A stretch of 64,000 nt of DNA. It comes from Bacillus sp. ISL-34. Lineage in GTDB: Bacteria; Bacillota; Bacilli; Bacillales; DSM-1321. The stretch spans positions 62,001 to 126,000 of the forward strand of contig NZ_JAGGQJ010000033.1 in NCBI RefSeq assembly GCF_018613325.1, written 5' to 3'. This document shows, piece after piece, positions 8,514-18,117 of the stretch. Under the pieces are notes generated by a model that did not search any database, was not told the DNA's origin, and was given only the letters and a program-made list of their open reading frames with translations. How positions within the stretch are numbered: position 1 is the stretch's first letter; every line of letters begins with the position of its first letter. The position numbers and the translations under genes are program-made.

Positions 8514-10619
8514 GTGTTATCTATTCCGGATGATAAAATAAGACCATTCATAACTATAACAATTGATCAGCCTACATTATCAGACCAAAAAATTCATGAG
8601 ATACAGGAACCTTTCTTCTTTCTTATGAAGGAAAATCAAGTGTTTGCGTATATCCGCATGGATGACCTCCCGTTAAATGAAAAAATAACGACAGTCGATC
8701 AGCTTTTACAGTATGCTTTTTCGATTGATAATGTCTGTAAATTAACTCCTAACATATCCTTGCCACATCTGTTTCAAATTATCGGTGAACCTATCGTACT
8801 GATAAAAACGGATGATGGCCTGCTTACCGGTTATGTAAAAAGGGAAGATGTGTTAGCTGAATTATTCAAGCAGGACAGCAAACAAAATTTAGACCTGTTA
8901 AATGTTATTTTAACCTCCATTCCTATGGGGATTTTTGTAGCTGATAAAGAAAAAAATATCGTGAACTTCAATGAATCAGGCTTGAAGATGATAAAAAAGC
9001 CTTCTGAACAAGTCCTGAATGAACCTGCTGCGAACATCTTCAATAAGCAGCATATACATAGCGTGTTTGCCAGCGGGAGCAGTATTTTGAATCAGTTGGA
9101 GATTACTGATGTCATGAGTGTGCTTGTCGACTATAGCCCGATCCTGAACCATGAAAAAGAAGTCGAAGGCCTGATCATCATCGTTCAGGATTTACCGATG
9201 GTTGAGGAAATGGCCATGGAAATAGAATTGATAAAAAGCTCGAATAAAGACTTGAATGCCATTTTAGCGAATATCTATGATGAAATACTTGTAGTCAATC
9301 AAAAAGGAGAGCTGCTGCGCTATAGTGACAGCATCATCTCAGGATTCTGGGGGAAGGATTTAAAGGATTATATCGGGAAGAATCTTTTGCAATTAGAAGA
9401 TGAAGGGATTTTTAATCCTTCGGTCACCCGGTTGGTCCTTGAACAAAAAAAGAAAGTATCGATTGTCCAAGATACGAAAATGAATAAGAAAGTCCTTTCC
9501 GTCGGCACCCCTGTGTTCAATGAAAAAGGGGATATAGATCGAATAGTCATTGCTTCAAGGGATATAACGGAAACGACACAATTGAAATCGGAATTAAATG
9601 AAATGAGGAAAGAACTGGATTCATTCAAAAAACAGGATCAATTTTATAAAGAGTTGGTTTTTGCCAGTCCTAAAATGGAGCAGATAATCAGCCAAGTCAA
9701 GAAAATCGCTCATTTTTCATCTACTGTATTAATCAACGGGGAGTCGGGAGTAGGTAAAGAAGTGATAGCCGAAGCCATTCATAAAATGGGCAGGCGATCC
9801 AAGCAGCCTTTCCTGAAGATAAATTGCGGGGCGATTCCGGAAAACCTCCTCGAAAGTGAATTGTTTGGTTATACGAAGGGTTCCTTTACAGGAGCGGATA
9901 AAAATGGGAAGGTAGGATACTTTCAACAGGCCAATAAGGGTGTATTATTCCTTGATGAAGTGGGTGACATGCCTATACACCTGCAAGTCAAGCTGCTGCG
10001 GGTCCTCCAGGAACAGGAAGTGATTCCGATTGGGAGCACTACACCCATTTCCATTGATGTTCAAATTGTTGCGGCCACGAATAAGAGTCTGGAAAAAATG
10101 GTCGAGATGGGGACGTTCAGAGAAGATTTATTCTATCGTTTGAACGTCATACCTATACATGTGCCCCCTTTAAGGGAAAGGCCGGAGGATATACCGCCTC
10201 TAGCCTTTCATTTCCTGCAAAAACTGAATGAAAGGTATCAGCGGAATTACCACTTTTCCCCCGATGCATTAAATATACTGGAAGTCTATACATGGCCGGG
10301 GAATATCCGTGAATTGCAGAACATGATTGAAAGGTTGGTTGTTTCTGCAGATGAAGAGATGATCGATGCTGATTTCATTCAAAGGTTCATACCTGTGGGC
10401 AGTGACTTTAAACAAACGAAACCCATTATTACGAGAATTCTTCCACTGCAGGAAGCGCAGGACCATGTCGAAGAGCAATTGATCATGCTTGCCATGAAAC
10501 AGTATAAAACTACGACCAAAGCGGCAAAAGCGCTCGGGATAAGTCAATCGTCAGTGAGCAGGAAGTATCAAAAAGTGTTAGCTGAACAGAGTAAGAAAAT
10601 CGAAAAAAATGCATATTGA
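8514..10619 (+). CDS. Sigma-54-dependent transcriptional activator (enhancer-binding protein, PAS-AAA+-Fis)
   Basis: A 701-aa activator of SigL promoters. The order is an N-terminal region of about 120 residues that resembles a CBS-domain pair (for example PIVLIKTDDGLLTGYVKRED), two PAS-like domains (about 125-235 and 245-360), an AAA+ sigma-54 interaction domain (about 390-620) and a Fis-type helix-turn-helix at the end. Walker A is GESGVGKE, the sigma-54 contact loop is GSFTGA (an allowed GAFTGA variant), and Walker B is VLFLDEVGD. The start is GTG at 8514 with AAAAGGAGAG 8 bases upstream. It lies between two sigma-54-promoted genes and most likely controls them; the inducer may be putrescine or a derivative. 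Architecture resembles RocR/BkdR-type regulators. Confidence 0.9.
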   Translation: MLSIPDDKIRPFITITIDQPTLSDQKIHEIQEPFFFLMKENQVFAYIRMDDLPLNEKITTVDQLLQYAFSIDNVCKLTPNISLPHLFQIIGEPIVLIKTDDGLLTGYVKREDVLAELFKQDSKQNLDLLNVILTSIPMGIFVADKEKNIVNFNESGLKMIKKPSEQVLNEPAANIFNKQHIHSVFASGSSILNQLEITDVMSVLVDYSPILNHEKEVEGLIIIVQDLPMVEEMAMEIELIKSSNKDLNAILANIYDEILVVNQKGELLRYSDSIISGFWGKDLKDYIGKNLLQLEDEGIFNPSVTRLVLEQKKKVSIVQDTKMNKKVLSVGTPVFNEKGDIDRIVIASRDITETTQLKSELNEMRKELDSFKKQDQFYKELVFASPKMEQIISQVKKIAHFSSTVLINGESGVGKEVIAEAIHKMGRRSKQPFLKINCGAIPENLLESELFGYTKGSFTGADKNGKVGYFQQANKGVLFLDEVGDMPIHLQVKLLRVLQEQEVIPIGSTTPISIDVQIVAATNKSLEKMVEMGTFREDLFYRLNVIPIHVPPLRERPEDIPPLAFHFLQKLNERYQRNYHFSPDALNILEVYTWPGNIRELQNMIERLVVSADEEMIDADFIQRFIPVGSDFKQTKPIITRILPLQEAQDHVEEQLIMLAMKQYKTTTKAAKALGISQSSVSRKYQKVLAEQSKKIEKNAY

Positions 10620-10621
10620 AT

Positions 10622-10667
10622 AAAAGCCGTTGCCGAGTGATGATCATCACTGGCAACGGCTTTTTTT
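10622..10667 (+). terminator. Terminator after the sigma-54 activator gene
   Basis: AAAAGCCGTTGCC (10622-10634) pairs with GGCAACGGC and the following T run (10652-10667). The loop itself contains the palindrome AGTGATGATCATCACT. Confidence 0.9.
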
Positions 10668-10687
10668 AATGGTTTTTCCAAAATGAT

Positions 10688-10724
10688 TATGCAAATTGAA
10701 ATATCGATATGCAAATTTGCATAA
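10688..10724. promoter_or_regulatory. Upstream activator sites for patA
   Basis: A perfect 16-bp palindrome TATGCAAATTTGCATA (10708-10723) preceded, about 20 bp upstream, by a half-match TTATGCAAATT (10688-10698). They lie 50-85 bp upstream of the sigma-54 promoter, and the perfect site recurs with one mismatch in front of the permease gene at 6237. Confidence 0.65.
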
Positions 10725-10773
10725 TTTTAGCGTTAATTATCAAAAAGAATGCGATTTTATTGGTTAATTAACT

Positions 10774-10788
10774 TGGCATGGTTCTTGC
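10774..10788 (+). promoter_or_regulatory. Sigma-54 (SigL) -24/-12 promoter of patA
   Basis: TGGCAT-GGTTC-TTGC preceded by T is an almost ideal -24/-12 element. The transcript would start near 10800, leaving a leader of about 95 nt before the patA ATG. Confidence 0.85.
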
Positions 10789-10876
10789 TTGATTAGTAAG
10801 TATAAGAAAAAAGGGAGGTAAGCATCAAAGTTTCATAAAAGAAGCAATCTCAATTAACCATCCACTAAAGTTATAA

Positions 10877-12268
<1,392 letters not shown>

Positions 12269-12281
12269 TTTAAATAAGCAG

Positions 12282-12309
12282 AAAAACAGCCTTTGGGCTG
12301 TTTTTTTGC
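12282..12309 (+). terminator. Terminator after patA
   Basis: AACAGCC (12285-12291) and GGCTGTT (12296-12302) form a short-loop hairpin followed by seven T; upstream A residues extend it. Confidence 0.85.
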
Positions 12310-12439
12310 TGCTTGGAGGGAGTATGGAGATTACTTACTATACTTATTTCTCGTTAAATATTTTTTTACGGAAATGAGTCATGAAAACGGGAATTACACA
12401 GATTGGACAAGGATTTAATTCCTTTAACGTAATTTGGTA

Positions 12440-12448
12440 TGTTATAAT
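12440..12448 (+). promoter_or_regulatory. Extended -10 promoter for yphE-yphF
   Basis: TG-T-TATAAT (12440-12448) is an extended -10 element 29 bases before the yphE ATG. No good -35 is seen, which is common for extended -10 promoters. Confidence 0.5.
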
Positions 12449-12476
12449 AATTTCTGGAAAAAGGAGTGATGAAGAT

Positions 12477-12674
12477 ATGACACCTGCTCTGCAAAAGATG
12501 TGGATATCCTTTATAGCAATGGGCTTTATGATTATCTCTATATTTCTAATCTACTTAAGCCGCTATAAATTAAAAGGTTTTTGGAGAGTCTTGACAGCAA
12601 TTATCGCATACATACTTATGATTCTAGCCGGCTTGATCATCCTTATCGTTGTTCTTAGCGGGCCAACCACTTGA
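12477..12674 (+). CDS. yphE: DUF2768 family small membrane protein YphE
   Basis: A 65-aa protein with two membrane-spanning stretches (about residues 9-27 and 41-62) separated by a short basic loop (SRYKLKG). I take it for YphE, whose function is unknown; DUF2768 is from memory. The ATG at 12477 follows AAAAAGGAGTGATG. The frame is open further upstream but that part lies over the promoter. It ends 13 bases before yphF, and the pair precedes spoIVA as in B. subtilis. Confidence 0.75.
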   Translation: MTPALQKMWISFIAMGFMIISIFLIYLSRYKLKGFWRVLTAIIAYILMILAGLIILIVVLSGPTT

Positions 12675-12687
12675 TAGGTGAGGAGAA

Positions 12688-13413
12688 ATGATGAGAAATT
12701 TTTTCAAAATATTATGTTTATTATGCATCTCTGTATCATTATCTGGCTGCTTATATCCGGAGAAGCAAAAAATGCAAAACCAACTGCCTTATAAAGAGCA
12801 AATACAATCCGTCCAAAGTGCAGTGGATCAATTTCAGAAAGATGAAGGCGGCATACTGCCCATCGTTACAAAAGATGCAGGTACACCGATTTATCAAAAA
12901 TATGTCATAAAATTTTCTAAGATTTCACCGAGGTATATGGCTGAACCGCCGGACAATGCCTTTGAATCAGGAGGCGTCTTTCAATACATCCTCGTTAATG
13001 TTGAAAAGGATCCGACCGTAAAGCTGTTGGATGTCAGGATGGCGCAGAAGATACAGGATGTTTCCTTGAGATTGACTGCTTATCAGCAAAGCAACGGATA
13101 CCCGCCATTTAAGGAAAGGTTATCCGATAATGTCTTCAAGCTTGATTATGAAAAAATGGGCCTGAAGGAAGCTCCGACGGTCACGAGCCCATTTTCACAA
13201 AAAGACTTATATCTTGTAGTCGATGGTCAAGGCAGCATTTTTGTTGATTATACCCCGGATTTACTTGAGGCATTGAAGAAGCATGAGGGGGAAATGAAGC
13301 CAGGTGAAGATATCCGGGAACTGCTGGTGCAGAGTTCGGAGTTCGTCCCTGCCTATTCATTACCATATACAATTGATGAAAAAACAAATAATCCAATATT
13401 TCTTACAAAATAG
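12688..13413 (+). CDS. yphF: YphF-like lipoprotein
   Basis: A 241-aa protein with a lipoprotein signal: positively charged MMRNFFK, a hydrophobic core, then the lipobox LSGC (Cys at about residue 21). The mature part would be anchored on the outer face of the membrane or, during sporulation, the forespore side. Function unknown. No repeats or catalytic motifs are visible. The ATG at 12688, with a second Met next to it at 12691, follows GTGAGGAGAA. Co-transcribed with yphE. Assignment is by position and length (B. subtilis YphF about 244 aa). Confidence 0.75.
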   Translation: MMRNFFKILCLLCISVSLSGCLYPEKQKMQNQLPYKEQIQSVQSAVDQFQKDEGGILPIVTKDAGTPIYQKYVIKFSKISPRYMAEPPDNAFESGGVFQYILVNVEKDPTVKLLDVRMAQKIQDVSLRLTAYQQSNGYPPFKERLSDNVFKLDYEKMGLKEAPTVTSPFSQKDLYLVVDGQGSIFVDYTPDLLEALKKHEGEMKPGEDIRELLVQSSEFVPAYSLPYTIDEKTNNPIFLTK

Positions 13414-13415
13414 GC

Positions 13416-13463
13416 ATAACCCTTCTTCTGCAAAATATATTGTAGGGGAAGGGTTATTTCTTT
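13416..13463 (+). terminator. Terminator after yphF
   Basis: ATAACCCTTC (13416-13425) pairs with GAAGGGTTAT (13448-13457), then TTCTTTT. Confidence 0.8.
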
Positions 13464-13528
13464 TATCTTTATTTCATCTTACTTTTAAAATAACAACCCT
13501 TATATAAAATTTCTGGTGGAGGAAGGGA

Positions 13529-13591
13529 TTGAACCAGGGAAATAATTGGAATAAATTTTTAGGACAACATCATAGATATATAATGTCCTAA
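13529..13591 (+). CDS. Possible 20-aa micro-ORF upstream of spoIVA
   Basis: A TTG at 13529 is preceded at 6 bases by a strong GGAGGAAGGG site (13518-13527) and opens a 20-codon frame (MNQGNNWNKFLG…, ending RYIMS) that stops at 13591, 54 bases before spoIVA. The ribosome binding site is better than many real ones in this window, but the peptide has no recognised family. It overlaps the dyad at 13558-13592. It could be a sporulation micropeptide, a leader peptide or chance. Confidence 0.35.
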   Translation: MNQGNNWNKFLGQHHRYIMS

Positions 13592-13592
13592 A
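13558..13592. promoter_or_regulatory. Dyad TTTAGGACA-N17-TGTCCTAAA upstream of spoIVA
   Basis: A perfect 9-bp inverted repeat (13558-13566 and 13584-13592) around an AT-rich 17-nt spacer. The spacing would allow a dimeric regulator to bind two half sites; it could equally form a loose RNA hairpin in the spoIVA leader. No T-run follows, so it is not a terminator. Confidence 0.45.
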
Positions 13593-13645
13593 TAAATGCA
13601 AATGGATAAACGAAATCCCAAAACTCTAATTCGGGAGGGGATACC

Positions 13646-15124
13646 TTGGAAAAGGTAGATATTTTTAAAGATATAGCTGAACGGACTGGTGGCGACATAT
13701 ATTTGGGGGTGGTCGGAGCCGTCAGGACGGGGAAATCCACATTTATTAAAAAATTCATGGAGCTAGTCGTCATTCCGAACATTCCGTCAGAGGCGGACCG
13801 TGCCAGGGCACAGGATGAATTGCCTCAAAGTGCTGCTGGAAAGACGATCATGACGACGGAACCTAAATTCGTACCGAACCAGGCAGCATCGATTCAAGTA
13901 GCTGAAGGTCTCGACGTGAACATCCGTTTAGTCGATTGTGTCGGTTATACAATACCTGGGGCTAAAGGGTATGAAGATGAAAATGGTCCCCGCATGATTC
14001 ACACGCCTTGGTATGAAGAGCCGATTCCGTTCAATGAAGCGGCTGAGATCGGTACTCGCAAGGTAATTCAGGATCATTCCACATTAGGCGTAGTCGTTAC
14101 GACGGATGGGTCGATAGGAGAAATCCCGCGAAGTGATTATTTAGAGGCCGAGGAAAGGGTTGTCGAAGAATTGAAGGAGGTTGGCAAGCCATTTATCATG
14201 ATTGTCAATTCCGTTCAGCCTCACCACCCGAATACGATAGCACTGAAGGAATCCTTGCAGGAAAAGTATGATATCCCTGTATTGGCCATGAGTGTCGAAG
14301 GAATGCGGGAATCGGATGTTTACAGCGTACTCCGCGAGGCCCTGTACGAATTTCCAGTTCTCGAGGTCAATGTTAATCTTCCGAGCTGGGTAATGGTTCT
14401 GCGTGAGGATCATTGGTTAAGGGAAAGTTACCAAGAAGCGGTTAAAGAGACCGTCAAGGACATTAAACGCCTGAGGGATGTAGATCGCGTAGTCGGTCAT
14501 TTCAATGAATTCGAGTTCATTGACCGTGCAGCGCTTGCAGGCATTGAGATGGGGCAGGGTGTTGCAGAGATCGACCTATACGCACCTGATGAACTCTATG
14601 ATGATATTCTGAAGGAAATTGTCGGTGTGGAGATTCGGGGCAAGGATCATCTATTATCTTTGATGCAGGACTTTGCGTATGCGAAAGCGGAGTATGATCA
14701 GGTGGCCGATGCATTGAGAATGGTCAAACAAACAGGATATGGTGTCGCAGCCCCTTCCCTTAACGATATGAGTCTTGATGAACCGGAAATCATCCGTCAG
14801 GGAGCCAGGTTCGGTGTCAGGCTAAAAGCCGTAGCCCCTTCCATCCATATGATCAAGGTCGATGTCGAATCCGAATTCTCGCCAATCATCGGTACGGAAA
14901 AGCAAAGTGAAGAATTAGTCCGGTATCTGATGCAGGATTTCGAAGACAATCCGCTTTCCATTTGGAACTCCGATATTTTTGGCAGAAGCCTAAGTTCCTA
15001 CGTAAGGGAAGGCATACAGGTGAAATTAGCGATGATGCCTGACAATGCCCGCTACAAATTGAAAGAAACACTGGAGAGGATTATTAATGAGGGCAGTGGG
15101 GGATTGATTGCCATCATCTTATAA
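13646..15124 (+). CDS. spoIVA: Stage IV sporulation protein A (spore coat morphogenetic ATPase)
   Basis: An ATP-hydrolysing cytoskeletal protein of the mother cell that polymerises on the outer forespore membrane and forms the basement layer of the coat. The Walker A-like loop GAVRTGKST is at residues 24-32, and the C-terminus GGLIAIIL is the conserved tail that binds SpoVM and membrane. The 492-aa length equals that of B. subtilis and the sequence matches it throughout. The start is TTG at 13646 with GGGAGGGG 6 bases upstream. Monocistronic here, ended by the hairpin at 15141. Confidence 0.98.
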   Translation: MEKVDIFKDIAERTGGDIYLGVVGAVRTGKSTFIKKFMELVVIPNIPSEADRARAQDELPQSAAGKTIMTTEPKFVPNQAASIQVAEGLDVNIRLVDCVGYTIPGAKGYEDENGPRMIHTPWYEEPIPFNEAAEIGTRKVIQDHSTLGVVVTTDGSIGEIPRSDYLEAEERVVEELKEVGKPFIMIVNSVQPHHPNTIALKESLQEKYDIPVLAMSVEGMRESDVYSVLREALYEFPVLEVNVNLPSWVMVLREDHWLRESYQEAVKETVKDIKRLRDVDRVVGHFNEFEFIDRAALAGIEMGQGVAEIDLYAPDELYDDILKEIVGVEIRGKDHLLSLMQDFAYAKAEYDQVADALRMVKQTGYGVAAPSLNDMSLDEPEIIRQGARFGVRLKAVAPSIHMIKVDVESEFSPIIGTEKQSEELVRYLMQDFEDNPLSIWNSDIFGRSLSSYVREGIQVKLAMMPDNARYKLKETLERIINEGSGGLIAIIL

Positions 15125-15140
15125 AAACGTTTAAAAGCTG

Positions 15141-15170
15141 GACCAACTCCATTTATGGATTGGTCTTTTT
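15141..15170 (+). terminator. Terminator after spoIVA
   Basis: GACCAAcTCCAT / ATGGAtTGGTC stem (15141-15165) followed by TTTTT. Confidence 0.85.
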
Positions 15171-15628
15171 GCATGCGATGGACGGCAGGATCGCAAGAAA
15201 AATATCATTTATGAATGCTGATATTTGAAATAATCTGCTGTTTTTTAGTATAATCTTGAAAAAACCCTGTGGTTAAGCGATTTTCAGCAATATAATAAGT
15301 TTAAATTCTATAAAAAAGGGAAATGATGAATAGCGTAAGACAAAATTTATAATATATACAATTATTAATGAAAAGATTCCCATTATTTTTTGAATTCCCT
15401 TGCTAAGCTAATAGGATTTGTGATAATCTACATACAGAAAACGCGTTATAACAGCGATTTCAACCTATACATAAATTTCTGGATGAATTATTTGGAAATT
15501 AATTCGGCTTGGTAATCCTTGATTGCCAGGGAATGAAAATTTTTGGACCGAAGCTAATATCAAATCACTATTATAGTGTTGTAATAATGATTTTTTATAA
15601 AGATTCCTTTTGGGAGGAGGTGAATGGC
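15171..15628. other. Long non-coding region upstream of hbs with promoter
   Basis: Some 460 AT-rich bases without a credible gene. A good sigma-A promoter with extended -10 is seen: TTGCTA (15400-15405), 16 nt, TG-T-GATAAT (15419-15427). This implies a leader of about 195 nt for hbs. A small palindrome CACTATTATAGTG lies near 15568-15580 in that leader. In B. subtilis hbs also has a long upstream region with more than one promoter. Confidence 0.55.
15400..15427 (+). promoter_or_regulatory. Sigma-A promoter for hbs
   Basis: TTGCTA at 15400-15405, 16-nt spacer, GATAAT at 15422-15427 with TG one base before it. Confidence 0.6.
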
Positions 15629-15901
15629 ATGAACAAAACAGAATTAATTAATGAAGTTGTTACAGCAACTGAAATTTCTAAGAAAGACGCTACAAAAGCT
15701 GTTGATGCTGTTTTTGATACAATCTTAGAAGCTCTAAAAAACGGTGATAAAGTCCAATTGATTGGTTTTGGTAACTTTGAAGTTCGTGAACGTGCGGCTC
15801 GTAAAGGCCGTAACCCACAAACTGGTGACGAAATCGAAATTGCAGCTAGCAAAGTGCCAGCTTTCAAACCCGGTAAAGCGCTGAAAGATGCAGTGAAGTA
15901 A
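15629..15901 (+). CDS. hbs: DNA-binding protein HU
   Basis: A nucleoid protein that binds and bends DNA without strict sequence preference as a dimer. The 90-aa sequence begins [10 protein letters not shown] and contains [21 protein letters not shown], the DNA-clasping beta arm with its conserved RNPQTG tip. The ATG at 15629 follows GGGAGGAGGTGA, one of the strongest ribosome binding sites in the window and in keeping with very high expression. Single gene with its own promoter and terminator. Confidence 0.97.
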   Translation: MNKTELINEVVTATEISKKDATKAVDAVFDTILEALKNGDKVQLIGFGNFEVRERAARKGRNPQTGDEIEIAASKVPAFKPGKALKDAVK

Positions 15902-15930
15902 TTCTACCATTACATACGGGTGCTTAACCG

Positions 15931-15963
15931 AAAAGGGCCGCGTGAAAACGCGGCCCTTTTTTT
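15931..15963 (+). terminator. Terminator after hbs
   Basis: A 13-bp perfect stem AAAAGGGCCGCGT / ACGCGGCCCTTTT with a GAAA tetraloop (15931-15960) and extra T. Confidence 0.95.
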
Positions 15964-16203
15964 GCTTCTTAATTTCCATCTGTGATAATATAAAAGACAG
16001 TGAATATTTTAGAAACGCTGCAGATGGTTAATCCGTCACAAGGAAATGCCCAACCAAAAACCGCTTCCGGCGAAACTGCCGTTCAAGGGCGTAATGTATG
16101 GGTCTTCTTTAATAATTGCAATTATGGATATCCGGGTGCAACGCGCTTTGGATTTTTTATCTGAATACATAATATTATTGATTTTTTTAGGAGGTACAAA
16201 AAA
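15964..16203. other. Intergenic region hbs-folE
   Basis: About 240 bases after the hbs terminator. It contains an inverted repeat CCATCTG (15976-15982) / CAGATGG (16021-16027) with a 38-nt spacer. A 46-codon frame opening at ATG 16027 or nearby lacks a ribosome binding site and is not called. No promoter could be placed with confidence. Confidence 0.4.
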
Positions 16204-16770
16204 ATGGCTAATGTTGATCATGCCAAATTGGAAGAAGCGGTTAAAATGCTTCTTGAGGCTGTAGGGGAAGACCCAACGAGGGAAGGACTGCTGGATACTC
16301 CTAGCCGTGTAGCCAGAATGTATGAAGAAATTTTTTCTGGGCTTAATCAGGATCCAAAGGAATATTTTGATACTGTTTTTGGAGAGGACCATGAAGAACT
16401 CGTTCTTGTAAAGGATATTCCGTTTTACTCAGTATGTGAACATCATTTAGTCCCTTTTTACGGGAAAGCCCATGTAGCATACATTCCGAAAAACGGAAAA
16501 GTGACTGGCTTAAGTAAATTGGCACGGGCGGTTGAGGCTGTATCCAAGCGTCCGCAACTTCAGGAGCGCATCACTTCTACAGTTGCTGACTCGATAATGG
16601 AAAAGCTCGAGCCTCATGGTGTAATGGTTGTAGTAGAGGCTGAACATATGTGCATGACCATGCGAGGTGTAAAAAAACCTGGATCTAAAACAGTGACTTC
16701 AGCTGTAAGGGGAACGTTTGCGAAGGATCATCGTACTAGGGCTGAAGTGCTGGCATTCATTAAAGACTAA
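16204..16770 (+). CDS. folE: GTP cyclohydrolase I
   Basis: Converts GTP to 7,8-dihydroneopterin triphosphate, the first step of folate synthesis. The zinc and catalytic residues are visible in [10 protein letters not shown] (about residues 77-86) and the later HMCMTMRGV. The length of 188 aa is close to B. subtilis MtrA (190). ATG 16204 follows TTAGGAGGTAC. It is followed after 19 bases by mtrB, the same pair as the B. subtilis mtrAB operon, where mtrA is the older name of this gene. Confidence 0.97.
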   Translation: MANVDHAKLEEAVKMLLEAVGEDPTREGLLDTPSRVARMYEEIFSGLNQDPKEYFDTVFGEDHEELVLVKDIPFYSVCEHHLVPFYGKAHVAYIPKNGKVTGLSKLARAVEAVSKRPQLQERITSTVADSIMEKLEPHGVMVVVEAEHMCMTMRGVKKPGSKTVTSAVRGTFAKDHRTRAEVLAFIKD

Positions 16771-16789
16771 GGACATGGGGGCAGGAAAA

Positions 16790-17038
16790 ATGAATGAAAA
16801 AAAGATTCTAAATGATTTTGTCGTAATCAAAGCCATTGAGGATAGTGTGAACGTCATCGGGTTGACAAGGGGAACGGACACCAAGTTTCATCACTCCGAA
16901 AAACTTGACTCAGGAGAGGTGATGATCGCACAATTCACGGAACATACCTCGGCAATTAAAATCAGGGGCCATGCAAAAGTCTATACTCCATTCGGAGAGA
17001 TAGAAAGTGATTCCAAAAAGAATTCACCTGAGAAATGA
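16790..17038 (+). CDS. mtrB: Tryptophan RNA-binding attenuation protein (TRAP)
   Basis: An undecameric ring protein that, when loaded with tryptophan, binds (G/U)AG repeats in trp leader RNA and controls transcription and translation of tryptophan genes. The core [19 protein letters not shown] and [12 protein letters not shown] is essentially that of B. subtilis TRAP, including the Lys/Lys/Arg RNA-contact region. At 82 aa it is about 7 residues longer at the C-terminus than the 75-aa B. subtilis protein. The ATG 16790 is chosen from homology, with GGGGCAGG upstream; an in-frame ATG at 16775 is possible. Its best-known target, the trp operon, is not at its usual site downstream of aroH here. 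Confidence 0.95.
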   Translation: MNEKKILNDFVVIKAIEDSVNVIGLTRGTDTKFHHSEKLDSGEVMIAQFTEHTSAIKIRGHAKVYTPFGEIESDSKKNSPEK

Positions 17039-17199
17039 TAGCTTCTCAATACTTGGTTAATTAGTAAATCAATCATCTGATATCGCGTTTAACAAGCTGT
17101 AAATTTCCCGCATCCATTTCTTTGAGCAAAAGACGATGGTTTCCTGACCATTGGAAGTTTCATTTTATAAACGTTGACCATTTCATCTGATTGTTTTTA

Positions 17200-17208
17200 T
17201 GGTATAAT
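17200..17208 (+). promoter_or_regulatory. Extended -10 promoter for hepS-menG-hepT
   Basis: TG-G-TATAAT (17200-17208), about 75 bases before the hepS TTG. A TTGACC lies at 17174, but its spacing (23 nt) is too long to act as a normal -35. Confidence 0.5.
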
Positions 17209-17283
17209 AATGTGTATTTTACACAGACAGAAACCAATATGTATGAAAAAAATTATCTTTCGGGGATGCAAGGGTGATCTCAA

Positions 17284-18114
17284 TTGTTAAACATAACGGA
17301 CGACATAAGGCAATTAAAACGATTAATAGAAACGAAAGCTCAACATCCATATTTATTGAAGTATATACAAAAGCCAAGCTTGGACGAAGATAAACTGATA
17401 TTGCTTTGGGGATTGTTTAACGATTTGGACGTTTTAAGCGAAAAACGGAATCAATACATCATTTCAACCATGTTAGTGCAAATAGCTCTGGATACCCATG
17501 AAGTCGTCTCGAATTCGGGAGAAGGAACCGAGCTGCCCGAGGTATTGAAAAATCGCCAATTACAAGTGCTTGCCGGTGATTACTATAGTGGCTTGTATTA
17601 TCAAGGGCTTGCCAGTGTAGGTAATGTTGATATGATCCGTATACTTTCGAGCGCGATAAAAAAAATAAATGACAATAAAATCATTCTTTACCAACTAGGG
17701 TCCATCAATGATGTCCCAACGCTTCTAATGACGATAAAAGCGATTGAGGCTTCGCTGATTCATAAATTGGCGGATTATTATAATGAGCCTGCCTGGATAG
17801 AAATAGCGGAAGACCTGCTGCTTTTAAAACGGTTGCATGCCGAGAAGAGCAGTTATATGGAGTCGGGGCAATCGATAGTTTTTGATGTCCTAAGGGAAAT
17901 GCCTTTCGATGACTCGATTGGCGGGGAAGTTCCCATTTCGGAAAAAGAAGAACAGGTGCGCACCCAATTCGACAAGTGCCTCAGGGACGCCAGGCATTCC
18001 GTACAGCGCTCGATGCGGAAGCTGGCAAAGTTGGATGATGAACTTCTGGAAAGAGTGAAGGACATCTTGGAACAAACAGAGAGTATAGCAAATTCATATG
18101 TGAAAGAAGGGTGA
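17284..18114 (+). CDS. hepS: Heptaprenyl diphosphate synthase component I
   Basis: The small, non-catalytic but essential subunit of the heterodimeric enzyme that makes the C35 side chain of menaquinone-7. The conserved parts QLQVLAGDYYSGLYY and SALI/IKKINDNK resemble B. subtilis HepS. Length is 276 aa against about 251. The start is TTG at 17284, with an AAGGGTGAT site about 7 bases upstream. It heads the hepS-menG-hepT operon, ending 3 bases before menG. Confidence 0.93.
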   Translation: MLNITDDIRQLKRLIETKAQHPYLLKYIQKPSLDEDKLILLWGLFNDLDVLSEKRNQYIISTMLVQIALDTHEVVSNSGEGTELPEVLKNRQLQVLAGDYYSGLYYQGLASVGNVDMIRILSSAIKKINDNKIILYQLGSINDVPTLLMTIKAIEASLIHKLADYYNEPAWIEIAEDLLLLKRLHAEKSSYMESGQSIVFDVLREMPFDDSIGGEVPISEKEEQVRTQFDKCLRDARHSVQRSMRKLAKLDDELLERVKDILEQTESIANSYVKEG

Positions 18115-18117
18115 ACC

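Noticed and set aside
16024-16161. 46-codon frame between hbs and folE
   Set aside because: No Shine-Dalgarno sequence; opens in an inverted repeat; no homology recognised.
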